DNA from: Bacillota bacterium
Lineage (GTDB): Bacteria > Bacillota > Clostridia > Christensenellales > Aristaeellaceae
Direction of reading: 5' to 3'
Length of the DNA stretch: 47,011 nucleotides
NCBI GenBank assembly: GCA_023425025.1
Contig: JAFADG010000033.1
Coordinates: forward strand, 1 to 47,011
Every line of letters begins with the position of its first letter. Positions within the stretch are counted from its first letter, which is position 1. The position numbers were made by a program, and so were the translations under genes. Below, one piece after another: positions 8,078-16,409 of the stretch. Under the pieces are notes generated by a model. That model was given only the letters and a program-made list of their open reading frames with translations. It was not told the origin of the DNA and did not search any database.

Positions 8078-8878
8078 TCAAAGCTTTTTCCCGATGTACA
8101 GAAAATGCTCTGTCATGTTGAGAAACTCTTCCCGCTCGCAGACCTTTTCGGCAAAATCAATCCAGGCTTTGACCACTTCGGGCGGCTGGGCGCCAAGCTC
8201 CGGCTCGCGCAGGGCAAGAATGCTTTCACTGCCCAGCAGGTGCAGCGTATCAAGCGGGAAGCCGGCCATAAAAGGCCGGATATCCACAGGCCTGATGAAA
8301 TGCGTCTGGGTGAAGGAATAGCCGCTAAAGCCCATGTCCTTCTCCATCAGGGCATAAAACCTTTGCTCGCTTTCCTCCGTGACCATGTGGGGATAGCGGG
8401 CCAGATAGTCCCATACCGGCGCGTAGGAGGAGATAAACGCCACATACAGAATACCGCCCGGTTTCAGCAGATTCAGCGCGGCCTTGACCGCCATGACCCG
8501 GTCCTTTTCCTCCGGCAGGTGATACAGCGGCCCCATCAGGAGCACGGCGTCAAAGGGCCCTGCAATAAGCTTGTCGGCAAACCGCGCGTCGCCGGGAAAC
8601 GCATCCAACGGAAGGCCCAGCTCTGCCGCCTTTGCTTTGGCAAAATCCACATTTCCCGGGGAAAGGTCCATCAGCGTCACGCCGCAGCCCTTTTGGGCCA
8701 GGTGCATGGCATACCGGCCGGGCCCGCCGCCAATGTCCAGTACACGGTCGCAGGCATGGATATACCGGTCCATAAAGCGCTTGTTGATTTCAAATTCCAC
8801 ATAGTGGCGCGTCAGCCTGTTCCATTCCGTTTCCACAGAGCTGTCATAACAGGCGCGTACGGTTTCAACGGCGTCCAC
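8078..8878 (-). CDS. Class I SAM-dependent methyltransferase
   Basis: 266 residues from a GTG at 8878, placed 7 bases after AGGAG (8886-8890). The frame extends to 8917, but this is the only start with a ribosome binding site. Motif I is VLDIGGGPGRYAMHLAQKG, with an acidic motif II in VTLMDLSPGNVDFA and motif III in GPFDAVLLMGPLYHLPEE. These place it in the Methyltransf_11/25 group of small-molecule methyltransferases. The substrate is not apparent. A -35/-10 promoter lies at 9010-9038 beside a 16-bp palindrome. Family certain, substrate unknown. Confidence 0.88.
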   Translation of the reverse strand: MDAVETVRACYDSSVETEWNRLTRHYVEFEINKRFMDRYIHACDRVLDIGGGPGRYAMHLAQKGCGVTLMDLSPGNVDFAKAKAAELGLPLDAFPGDARFADKLIAGPFDAVLLMGPLYHLPEEKDRVMAVKAALNLLKPGGILYVAFISSYAPVWDYLARYPHMVTEESEQRFYALMEKDMGFSGYSFTQTHFIRPVDIRPFMAGFPLDTLHLLGSESILALREPELGAQPPEVVKAWIDFAEKVCEREEFLNMTEHFLYIGKKL

Positions 8879-9009
8879 CAAATCACTCCTTTTTAAAAAG
8901 GCCATGTCAGGAATCATATAAGGTCAGCAGGGCTGCCTCGCATCAGCGCATGAGCCGTCAAAATGGCACATTGCCGCCAGCCGTGCGCCGGGCAAGAACT
9001 GGCAAAATC

Positions 9010-9056
9010 AGTATATCATGGCGGCAGGCGCAAGTAAAGGAACGTGCATGCACGTT
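9010..9056 (-). promoter_or_regulatory. Promoter with adjoining 16-bp palindromic operator
   Basis: On the minus strand TTTACT (9033-9038) and TATACT (9010-9015) are 17 bases apart. Two bases upstream of the -35 box is the perfect palindrome AACGTGCATGCACGTT (9041-9056). It lies between the divergent methyltransferase and DUF1801 genes and could control both. Confidence 0.6.
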
Positions 9057-9111
9057 TCAAATCTCACTTTTTGTCTTATCCTTATAAGTAATCACACTCA
9101 GGAGGCGCTGT

Positions 9112-9483
9112 ATGGAGACCTTAGCGGAATATTTGAAGGACATTGAAAATCCCAAGCACAGGGCGCGGGTGGAATCAACCTTGGCGTGGGTGGCCGATCA
9201 ATTTCCAAATCTCGCGTCCAGAATCGCATGGAACCAGCCCATGTTTACCGATCACGGAACCTTTATTATCGGCTTCAGCGTGTCCAGGCAGCATATGGCG
9301 GTTGCCCCTGAACGGGCCGCCATCACGCTCTTCTCCGATAAAATTGTGAAAGCCGGGTATGACCACACCAAGGAACTGATACGCATCCCCTGGGAACAGC
9401 CGGTTGATTTTTCCCTGCTGGAGGAAATCATTCGCTTCAATATGGAAGACAAGAAAGAATGCTCCGCCTTTTGGCGCAAATAG
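9112..9483 (+). CDS. DUF1801 protein (YdhG/Fra-like iron chaperone family)
   Basis: 123 residues from the ATG at 9112, preceded by AGGAGG. The whole length matches the DUF1801 fold: AEYLKDIENPKHRARVESTLAW at the N-terminus, IAWNQPMFTDHGTFIIGFSV in the middle and the C-terminal KELIRIPWEQPVDFSLLEEII. The Bacillus subtilis member (YdhG, Fra) has a frataxin-like fold and is proposed to deliver iron for Fe-S cluster assembly. Other members are uncharacterised, so iron delivery is inference here. Cytoplasmic. Followed by a clear terminator, so it is a single-gene unit. Confidence 0.88.
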   Translation: METLAEYLKDIENPKHRARVESTLAWVADQFPNLASRIAWNQPMFTDHGTFIIGFSVSRQHMAVAPERAAITLFSDKIVKAGYDHTKELIRIPWEQPVDFSLLEEIIRFNMEDKKECSAFWRK

Positions 9484-9547
9484 CATCCGGCAGCTCCCTG
9501 AAGGTCATCAAGGAATGTGCCTTACGCAAATCACACAATTCGCATAA

Positions 9548-9582
9548 GCCCGCTGACAAATTGTCCGCGGGCCGTTTTATTG
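9548..9582 (+). terminator. Intrinsic terminator after the DUF1801 gene
   Basis: Outer arms GCCCGC (9548-9553) and GCGGGC (9567-9572) enclose an inner GACA/TGTC stem, followed by CGTTTTATT. Confidence 0.75.
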
Positions 9583-9657
9583 CGGCTGTTTGTGCAGGTA
9601 ATTGACCATTCATGTAGTATAGTATAGGATATTGGCCCGTGAGAGGAGCCACATCAA

Positions 9658-10869
9658 ATGAAAGCATTGGATATCACGCATCTGGAAAAGCAGCCCGATA
9701 CCTATGCCCTGTTTGGCGATGACGGTCACGTGTATATTGCGCGCCATGGCCAGCCGCCGGCATCCATGGCGCAGCTTCCAAATATCGCTGCAGATAAAGA
9801 GATCAAGCTGTATGTCCACGAGCCGTGGGTCTGTGTGACAGAACGCTTCGGCACCCGGGCGGCCCTTGTCCACATGGAAAGCGGCAGCGTACGGGAATTA
9901 TGCCGTGGGGATTATCACGCGAATGTATCCAGTTATTCCATCGGATTTTTGGAACGGGAGGGCCGCGTGTTGCTCATCCACCAAACGGAATGGAACCGGC
10001 TGGACATTATGGACGCGGCCACCGGCGAATGCCTGACCGGCAGGGAAGTATATTACCGCCAGATCAAGCCCTGGTACAGTGAAGAAAACGAAGCATGGAT
10101 AACACCTGCGGACGAGATAAAAAACTATCTCGACTATTTTCACAGCCTGCTGCATGTTTCGCCGGACGGAGCACATTTTCTTTCCAATGGTTGGATATGG
10201 CATCCAATTGGGCAGATTATCTGTTTTCACACAGACGATTTTTTCAAGCGCTACGAGTATTCCCATATCCCTTTGGCATACAGCAGCGATTACAATTGGG
10301 ATTCCCCCTGCACATTTATCGGCCATGACAAGTTTGTGGTAGCCGTGGATGACCCTCAAAAAAACTGGCTATCCGATCGTGAGGACCGTGTGGGCTATCC
10401 TTATAAACAACTGCAGTTCTACTGTTTGAGCACGCCGGCGGAGGAAATAGAGTCTGGAATAACCGTTGTGAAAAAGAGTACGCCGGCGGAAAAAACACAG
10501 CTTGGGCTAAGCGTTTTGAAAAAAGAACGGGACGCATTTTGTACCGCCTTTATGCCGGATGAAGACGGAAGGGTTCATGGTGAACTTGCCTGGGATGCAG
10601 CCTATGAAACCATCGCGGCCATTACGCCGGAAGGAGCGTTTGCCATCCATCTCAACGGCAATGTACTGGAAATGATCTCCGAATGCAGATGCAAAGCAGA
10701 AAAAACCTACAAGGGTACCGTATCATCGGAAAACCTGGATATCGGCTGGCATTATTATCCCCAGCGCCATTTGCTGTACCATTGGTCGCAGGAGGCGGAA
10801 GAAATCGAAACGCGGCGATTTGACTGCATGAAAGATGAAAACCGAAGGATTCATTCGGACCAAGGATAA
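9658..10869 (+). CDS. Unknown beta-rich protein, propeller-like
   Basis: 403 residues with an AGAGGAG site about 9 bases before the ATG. No signal peptide is visible. The sequence is a run of short beta strands with repeating patterns such as ALFGDDGHVYIARHG, RLDIMDAATGECLTGREV, LLHVSPDGAHFLSNGWIWHP and AAITPEGAFAIHLNGNV. This spacing is typical of beta-propeller proteins in which each blade reads value, then context, then SPDG. I do not recognise a specific family, and a propeller is inferred from pattern only. A stretch around residues 260-285 repeats VVKKSTPAE/VLKKE, suggesting a small duplication. A weak promoter (TTGACC at 9602, TAGGAT at 9625) may precede it. The WG-repeat gene follows after 54 bases. 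Confidence 0.72.
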   Translation: MKALDITHLEKQPDTYALFGDDGHVYIARHGQPPASMAQLPNIAADKEIKLYVHEPWVCVTERFGTRAALVHMESGSVRELCRGDYHANVSSYSIGFLEREGRVLLIHQTEWNRLDIMDAATGECLTGREVYYRQIKPWYSEENEAWITPADEIKNYLDYFHSLLHVSPDGAHFLSNGWIWHPIGQIICFHTDDFFKRYEYSHIPLAYSSDYNWDSPCTFIGHDKFVVAVDDPQKNWLSDREDRVGYPYKQLQFYCLSTPAEEIESGITVVKKSTPAEKTQLGLSVLKKERDAFCTAFMPDEDGRVHGELAWDAAYETIAAITPEGAFAIHLNGNVLEMISECRCKAEKTYKGTVSSENLDIGWHYYPQRHLLYHWSQEAEEIETRRFDCMKDENRRIHSDQG

Positions 10870-10923
10870 CCGTGAACGGGAAAACCCCGAATCCATCAAA
10901 CAATGCAAAGGCGGGATCAGTTA

Positions 10924-12270
10924 ATGAGGAAAATGTTGGTACTGCTGTTTATCGTATGCATGCTCCCCCTAAGCGGCCTGGCGCAGGGAGCCAAGGGCAC
11001 CGATTCTTTGTTCGCCGACGCGCTCTATCCTGCCCGGGACGCAAGCGGGAAATGGGGCTACATCAATTACGGCGGGGAATGGACGCTCACGCCGCAATGG
11101 GATTATGCGCATGCGTTTCGCGGCCGGTATGCGGTTGTGGGCATGGGCAGGATGGGAACGGATGGCAATCCGGAAGGATTGATCGACAAAACAGGCGCTT
11201 ACATCCTGCCATTATCCTCAAGTTATCTGATCGGGTCCGGATACGACGGCTACTACTACGGCGGCAAGGATACAGGCATTTACTATGTGAGCTATTTGGC
11301 GTCAGACGGACAGGAGGAAAAGGCCGGATTTGTGGATATCCCCTCCGGGTATGTCTCGGGCCCAAGGTGGGGTGATGTCTGGCATTGGGTAAATGACAGC
11401 GGCCTCATTGCCGTACGCAATCATACAGATTATTCATGGGGCTATGCCGACCGTGCCACAGGCAGCATGGTCGTACCCTACATTGATGGAAGTGTTGATC
11501 CTCATCAATTTTATGACGGCTGGCAGCTTGTTGAGCATTATACAGACGAAGGCGATTTCATCGGATCAGAATACATGGATATACAGGGCCGCAAGCTTCC
11601 GCTGCCGGACGGGATCATCCCCTATGATTCCTTCGCCGGCGGCCTGGCGGCCGTTGGCGACCTTAAGACCGGACTCCTTGGATTTATTGATACGGCCGGC
11701 AGCCTTGCCATTGCGCCCGCCTATGAATTTACCTACGGCTTTGTCAATAATCATGCCGTGGTGGAATGGACGGATGGCGGCAGAGCATTGATCGACAGGG
11801 CTGGCAAGCCGGTTGGCCGTGCCTGGCAGGACGCGTATGATTTTTCCTATGGTTTCGCCCGGGTGGAGGAAAACGATAAATCCGGCTTCATCAATGAAGC
11901 GGGCGAAACAGTCATCGAGCCCGTTTGGGATTTTGCTACTTATTTCATGAGCAACGGTCTTTGCTGGGTAGATGATGCTGCCATGGGCAGTTCCTATTTG
12001 ATAGACAGCAAAGGCAGCCTTGTAAGTGACCCGATCGATATCCTCGAATGCATGTATGTTCCGCGCGACGGCGAATACTACGACTTTTCGGAAGGCTTAA
12101 AAGCAGTCTCAAGAAATGGGCTGTACGGCTTTATGAACGAAAAAGGCGCTATTGTGATTCCCTGCACCTGGTCCTACGCGGAGGATTTTGTGAACGGGCT
12201 GGCCTATGTCAAAAAAGATGGCAAAATGGGCTATATCAACCACGATGGGAAAATCGTGTATATGGAATAG
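10924..12270 (+). CDS. Secreted WG-repeat protein
   Basis: 448 residues. I choose the ATG at 10924 because it opens directly into a signal peptide (MRKMLVLLFIVCMLPLSGLAQG). The ribosome site AAAGGCGG is modest. The mature protein is built from WG repeats, beta hairpins with the pattern G-K-W-G-Y-I-N-x-x-G-x-x-x-x-x-P-x-W-D-x-A. The clearest copies are KWGYINYGGEWTLTPQWDY near residue 42, KSGFINEAGETVIEPVWDF near 320 and LYGFMNEKGAIVIPCTWSY near 400, ending with KMGYINHDGKIVYME. WG-repeat proteins are common outside clostridial cells, but their function is mostly unknown. No anchor is visible, so it is likely secreted. The heparinase-like gene starts 32 bases later, so the two are probably one unit. 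Confidence 0.85.
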   Translation: MRKMLVLLFIVCMLPLSGLAQGAKGTDSLFADALYPARDASGKWGYINYGGEWTLTPQWDYAHAFRGRYAVVGMGRMGTDGNPEGLIDKTGAYILPLSSSYLIGSGYDGYYYGGKDTGIYYVSYLASDGQEEKAGFVDIPSGYVSGPRWGDVWHWVNDSGLIAVRNHTDYSWGYADRATGSMVVPYIDGSVDPHQFYDGWQLVEHYTDEGDFIGSEYMDIQGRKLPLPDGIIPYDSFAGGLAAVGDLKTGLLGFIDTAGSLAIAPAYEFTYGFVNNHAVVEWTDGGRALIDRAGKPVGRAWQDAYDFSYGFARVEENDKSGFINEAGETVIEPVWDFATYFMSNGLCWVDDAAMGSSYLIDSKGSLVSDPIDILECMYVPRDGEYYDFSEGLKAVSRNGLYGFMNEKGAIVIPCTWSYAEDFVNGLAYVKKDGKMGYINHDGKIVYME

Positions 12271-12301
12271 ATTTTCATATCCAGACAGAAAGGCAAGGCA
12301 T

Positions 12302-14599
12302 ATGCATTACTACGTTTACGATCGGCCGGCAAGCGAAATTTCCCATGAGAACCCGGCCCGCTTTACCTGGATGCCAAAGGAAGGCGCGCAGGAATACCGG
12401 ATCGAGGTCTATGACCCACTGGGCAATTTGAAATATCAATACAGCCGGATCGATATCAATTTCTACACGCCCAGCCATGCCATGGAACCTGGCCGGTATA
12501 CTTACCGCGTTCTGACGGACGGAGCGGAGCTCGTAAGCGCCAAGCCTTTTGAAATCGCAAAGGACGCTTTGGTCACGCCGCTGCCCGGCAGGAAGGATCG
12601 GTACGTAGGCATCGGCGCCCACCCAAGGCTTTGGATCGGGAAAAACAAGATAGCCCGTTTGAAATCGCCCATCGATGGCAGTTTGCGGGCGGCCTGGGAT
12701 GCTTTCATGGAAAAAGGCGTCGCACCGTGGATGAGCAAAACGCCAGTCAAAGAGCCGGAAAGATATCCCGGCGAAAAAAGGGTCATTTCGCTTTGGCGCA
12801 AGATGTATATGGACTGCCAGGAAGCGCTGTATACCGTCAAGCATTGCGGTATTGCCTGGCGCGTCACCGGAGAAGACCGGTACCTGCACGCGGCCAGGGC
12901 GCAGCTTTTGTCTTTGGCGGCGTGGGACGCGGAAGGCCCGACTGCCAGAGCCTATAACGACGAGGCGGCCTTTCGTGTGACAACGGCGCTGGCCTGGGGC
13001 TATGACTGGCTGTATGACGCGCTGACGGCTGCTGAGCGGGAAAAGGTAAAACAGACGCTGCTTTTACGGGCCAGGGAACTGTATCACTATGTGAAAGACC
13101 AAATACAAATCCATATCAAGCTTCTGGACAGCCATGGGGTGCGCTGCCTGTCGATGACGCTGGTGCCGGCGGCGCTGGCGCTGCTTGGCGAGGAGAAAGA
13201 AGCGCAGGAATGGCTGAACTACACCATCGAATATTTCTTTACCATCTTTACCCCCTGGGGCGGGGAAGACGGCGGCTGGGCGGAAGGGCCCACCTACTGG
13301 CAGACCGGCGTATCCTTCTTCACGGAAGCAAACTGCCTGATGCGGGAAGCTCTTGGGATCGATGTATTCCAACGGCCGTTTTTCCGGAATACCGGCGACT
13401 TTATATTGCATACCTACTGCCAGGATCTGCGGTTCATGGCCTTTGGCGACATGTCGGACCTGGGGGATTACCCCGGCATGAAGGCCGGCTACACCATGCA
13501 TATCCTAAGCACTGTAACGGATTCCAGAAACAAGCGCCTATACGCGTGGTACTTTGAACAGGCCAAACGCCGCGGCCAGGGAACAGAACACTTGTTTTAC
13601 AACCATGGCTGGTGGAATTTTGCTTTTGACGAACTGTTTTTTCAGATGCTGTTTGAAAAAACGCCGCCTGCCGCCCCGGATGGGCAGCTGGCGGTCAAGT
13701 GCTTTTCGGATATCGGCTGGGCATGCATCCACAAGGATATGGCCGATGAGAAAAAGCATGTGGCGTTCATGTTCAAATCCAGCCCCTACGGCTCCGTAAG
13801 CCACAGCCACGGGGATCAAAACGCCTTTGTGCTGCACGCCTTTGGCGAGCCGCTGGCCATTCAATCCGGCTACTATATCGGCTTCTGGAGCGAAATGCAC
13901 ATGAACTGGCGGCGGCACACAAAATCCAAAAACGCCATTTTGGCGGATGGTATCGGCCAGTTCGCCGACCTTCGCAAAACGACCAAGGCCGAGGAGATGA
14001 ACGGCTCGGCCAAATCCCAGCATGACAAGCTGATTGCGGCCAACGGAAAAATCGAAGCCTGCCAAATGCGAAAGGACTGCGTTTATATCCGCGGAGATGC
14101 GACAGCCGCTTTCCGGCAAACCGTCCCCTACCTTAGGGAGAACAAAAGGCATGTGCTGTTTGTGGCGGAAAAGTTTTTTGTGATCATCGACGAGATCACT
14201 TTGGAGCAAGAGGGCACCGTTCAATGGCTGTTGCACGGCCTTCATGAATTTCAATTGGGAAACAACGCGTTTGAAAGTATGCATAATGGCGTTGGCCTGA
14301 AGGTGCTTTTTGCGGGGTGCGATATGGAAATCACCCAAAGCAGCGTATTTGAAGGGGTGGACGCTTCGGAGACGGAGGGCCTTGCGTCCCAGTGGCATGT
14401 ACAAGCCTCCACGGTGAAAGCGTTAAAAGCACACCGGATCATCGCCGTGCTGTATCCTTACCGCTTGGGAGAAGCGGAAGAATTACGGGTAGATGCCGGA
14501 GAAAGCATCACTGTTTGCTTTGGACGAAAGCAAATGGCCGTCTCCAAGGTGGACGGCAGCTATTCTGTTTGTGAAGCAAATCTCCCGTTTAATGGATGA
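12302..14599 (+). CDS. Heparinase II/III-like polysaccharide lyase (DUF4962 type)
   Basis: 765 residues from the ATG at 12302 (AAGG site upstream). The frame runs on to 12206 inside the previous gene. An N-terminal fibronectin-like region (residues 1-85: FTWMPKEGAQEYRIEVYDP) is followed by an alpha/alpha toroid with SHGVRCLSMTLVPAALAL and GGWAEGPTYWQTG at about residue 322. The C-terminal beta domain carries the family hallmark SHSHGDQNAFVLHAFGEPL at about residue 498. These belong to heparinase II/III and related lyases, which cleave uronic-acid-containing glycans. No signal peptide is present although most homologues are exported, so it may act on imported oligosaccharides. Its last 11 bases overlap the convergent FNT gene. 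Fold secure, substrate unknown. Confidence 0.88.
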   Translation: MHYYVYDRPASEISHENPARFTWMPKEGAQEYRIEVYDPLGNLKYQYSRIDINFYTPSHAMEPGRYTYRVLTDGAELVSAKPFEIAKDALVTPLPGRKDRYVGIGAHPRLWIGKNKIARLKSPIDGSLRAAWDAFMEKGVAPWMSKTPVKEPERYPGEKRVISLWRKMYMDCQEALYTVKHCGIAWRVTGEDRYLHAARAQLLSLAAWDAEGPTARAYNDEAAFRVTTALAWGYDWLYDALTAAEREKVKQTLLLRARELYHYVKDQIQIHIKLLDSHGVRCLSMTLVPAALALLGEEKEAQEWLNYTIEYFFTIFTPWGGEDGGWAEGPTYWQTGVSFFTEANCLMREALGIDVFQRPFFRNTGDFILHTYCQDLRFMAFGDMSDLGDYPGMKAGYTMHILSTVTDSRNKRLYAWYFEQAKRRGQGTEHLFYNHGWWNFAFDELFFQMLFEKTPPAAPDGQLAVKCFSDIGWACIHKDMADEKKHVAFMFKSSPYGSVSHSHGDQNAFVLHAFGEPLAIQSGYYIGFWSEMHMNWRRHTKSKNAILADGIGQFADLRKTTKAEEMNGSAKSQHDKLIAANGKIEACQMRKDCVYIRGDATAAFRQTVPYLRENKRHVLFVAEKFFVIIDEITLEQEGTVQWLLHGLHEFQLGNNAFESMHNGVGLKVLFAGCDMEITQSSVFEGVDASETEGLASQWHVQASTVKALKAHRIIAVLYPYRLGEAEELRVDAGESITVCFGRKQMAVSKVDGSYSVCEANLPFNG

Positions 14600-15380
14600 C
14601 CGTGTTTTTTCCGGCTTTATCGCCGGTCAAAAACGACAGCCAGATCAATCCGCCGAACAAAGCGCCGCCGCCCAACAGATTGCCCAGGGTCACCGGCAGC
14701 AGATGGTTCGCAAGGAAACCGGAAAAGGTCATGCCCTCCACGGATCCGGCCGCAAAGGCCGCGGTGAAGTAATACATATTGGTTACGCTGTGCTCCGTGC
14801 CGGTCAGCACGAAAAGCATGATCGGAAAATACAGCGCAACCAGCTTGCCGGCGTTATTGCTTGTCCCATAGCTCATCCATACGGCGGTACAGACCAACAG
14901 ATTGCAAAGAATGCCCCGCACAAAAGCGCTGATCCACGTGAGGTGATACTTCACCTCGGCCGTATGGAGCGTTGCCTGAAGAAAAGCGGTGTCCATCGGC
15001 CGCGCGGCGATAGTGAGCAAAGCAATGATGGCCGTGCCGGCAAAGTTGCCAACGAAGATCAGAATCCAGCAGCGCAGCATGGCGCGGATGGAAACGCCGC
15101 TTTTGCCAACAGACAACACCATCAGGCAGGCGCTGGTAAACAGTTCTCCGCCGCAAAGCAAAATCATGGCCAGGCCGGCCGGAAATATCAACGCGGAGAT
15201 CAGCTTTGCTGTGGATTGATTTTCAAACAGCGCAATCGCGCTGTTGGCGCCAAAGGCCGCCAAGGCAATCAATGCGCCGGCCAATACGGCCCGGAAAAAT
15301 AAAACAACCGATGGCATTTCCGCTTTATGCGCTGCGATGCGGTGATAGTTTGAGGCGACCTCCTGGGGGGAATAATGCAT
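14589..15380 (-). CDS. Formate/nitrite transporter (FNT) family channel
   Basis: 263 residues, with GGAG about 9 bases before the ATG at 15380. The sequence has about six membrane segments and FNT hallmarks: GGELFTSACLMV, VGNFAGTAIIALL, the conserved CNLLVCTAVWMSY, and FVLTGTEHSVTNMYYF with the central H of the pore. FNT channels move formate, nitrite or hydrosulfide. The usual partners (pyruvate formate-lyase, nitrite reductase) are not adjacent, so the ion cannot be told. It overlaps the 3' end of the heparinase-like gene by 11 bases, tail to tail, and lies downstream of the Nudix gene on the same strand with a 133-base gap. Confidence 0.92.
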   Translation of the reverse strand: MHYSPQEVASNYHRIAAHKAEMPSVVLFFRAVLAGALIALAAFGANSAIALFENQSTAKLISALIFPAGLAMILLCGGELFTSACLMVLSVGKSGVSIRAMLRCWILIFVGNFAGTAIIALLTIAARPMDTAFLQATLHTAEVKYHLTWISAFVRGILCNLLVCTAVWMSYGTSNNAGKLVALYFPIMLFVLTGTEHSVTNMYYFTAAFAAGSVEGMTFSGFLANHLLPVTLGNLLGGGALFGGLIWLSFLTGDKAGKNTVIH

Positions 15381-15513
15381 TACAAATCTCCATTTCCAAT
15401 CATATTTGAAAAGATTTTGAAAACCCTATCTTCACAAAACCAATATTGATACGCCGGCCGGGTTTGAAACAGCGCCCCATTCCCCGATCCATAAAATGCG
15501 GACGGCGGCTGGT

Positions 15514-16071
15514 TCACTCATTCTGCCCCATATACGCATCCAGACACTGGAGCAACAGCGGATGCCCCACTTCATGGTAAACAAAGTCCGGCCGGCGGTC
15601 CATGATGGCCCGCCTGAAGTCGCCATACTTCATATATCGTACAGCCTGCACTTCGTCCTCCTGCAGCTTCAGTGCGCCCAAATCCACATCGCATTTGAAC
15701 AGATAAACGTCATAAAACTCATTGTCGATGAAAGCGCCGTTTTGCGTGACGGACACCTCCTTGAAGGTATGGAGGAACTTCAGCTCATCTATATGCGCGC
15801 GGATATCGAACTGCAATTCTTCTTCAAACTCCCGCACAATCGCCGCAAGGCCATCCTCGCCGCTTTCCATGTGGCCGCCCATGGACACATGCCACATATC
15901 CGGCATCCAATCTTTGGTTTTGCTCCGCTTTTGCAAAAGCAGTTCATTTTGGGAGTTCACAATCCAGACCTGCACAACGCGGTGGCAGATGCCTTTGCGG
16001 TGCGCTTCGCTTCTTTCGACGATCTCGCCCGTTTTCTGCCCCTGTTCATTCAATACATCAAAATACTCCAA
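15514..16071 (-). CDS. Nudix hydrolase (IPP isomerase-like group)
   Basis: 185 residues from a TTG at 16071, which follows AAGGCGG (16080-16086) by 8 bases. This gives the family's usual N-terminus, MEYFDVLNEQGQKTGE. The open frame reaches 16197, but the extra 42 codons lie in a structured leader. The Nudix box is GGHMESGEDGLAAIVREFEEEL, with the REFEEE metal-binding core intact. The layout (EYFDVLNE, HRKGICHRVVQVWIVN, LLLQKRS) resembles YfcD-type Nudix proteins related to isopentenyl-diphosphate isomerase, but their substrates are nucleotide-diphosphate-type compounds that are not well defined. Upstream is a 200-base leader with a terminator and antiterminator, so expression is probably controlled after transcription begins. 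Confidence 0.9.
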   Translation of the reverse strand: MEYFDVLNEQGQKTGEIVERSEAHRKGICHRVVQVWIVNSQNELLLQKRSKTKDWMPDMWHVSMGGHMESGEDGLAAIVREFEEELQFDIRAHIDELKFLHTFKEVSVTQNGAFIDNEFYDVYLFKCDVDLGALKLQEDEVQAVRYMKYGDFRRAIMDRRPDFVYHEVGHPLLLQCLDAYMGQNE

Positions 16072-16149
16072 GGGATGCACCGCCTTCCGTGGTTTGAACA
16101 TAAACACGGGATGGATACACAAGCCAAAGGTTTTCCCTGCCGGCATTAA

Positions 16150-16270
16150 AATAAGGACCCGGATCGTTCCGTCTGAGTCCTTATTGGTCGGCCGCACTTT
16201 GGACTCGAATCAAAAATCCCATTCCTATGGCTTCACTTGCGTGGGCACCACTGTTTAAAGTTCTTTTGCC
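16150..16270 (-). ncRNA. Structured leader RNA (candidate riboswitch or attenuator) of the Nudix gene
   Basis: Read on the minus strand from about 16270. The RNA contains the hairpins GTGG/CCAC and CCAT/ATGG and a possible GGGCA/TGCCC long-range pair. It ends in a terminator: AATAAGGAC (16177-16185) pairs with GTCCTTATT (16150-16158), followed by TTAATG. GAGTCC at 16201-16206 is fully complementary to GGACTC at 16175-16180, which includes part of the terminator's 5' arm, so the two folds exclude each other. This is the standard terminator/antiterminator layout. I do not recognise the aptamer: no T-box, SAM, TPP, purine or c-di-GMP consensus fits. The gap 16072-16409 holds this leader and its promoter and no further gene. 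Confidence 0.55.
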
Positions 16271-16276
16271 CGTACC

Positions 16277-16306
16277 ATCATACCACGCACATGCATACCG
16301 TGTAAA
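16277..16306 (-). promoter_or_regulatory. Promoter of the Nudix leader
   Basis: TTTACA (16301-16306) and TATGAT (16277-16282) are 18 bases apart on the minus strand, with TGG directly before TATGAT (extended -10). Transcription should begin near 16270, about 200 bases before the TTG start. Confidence 0.65.
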
Positions 16307-16409
16307 GAAAATGCCACCCCCAAAGAATGCCTGTGCCGGTGCTTACTGGTCTTGGGCGGATGTTCCCCTCAATGGGAACGGAACGCTTAGCGAAATTGGA
16401 ATCATCCGC

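Noticed and set aside
16186..16215. tRNA-like T-arm (GATTCGAGTCC on the minus strand) in the Nudix leader
   Set aside because: The 53:61 position would be A-C, and no acceptor or anticodon stem of the right size is found around it. The GAGTCC is better explained as the antiterminator arm.
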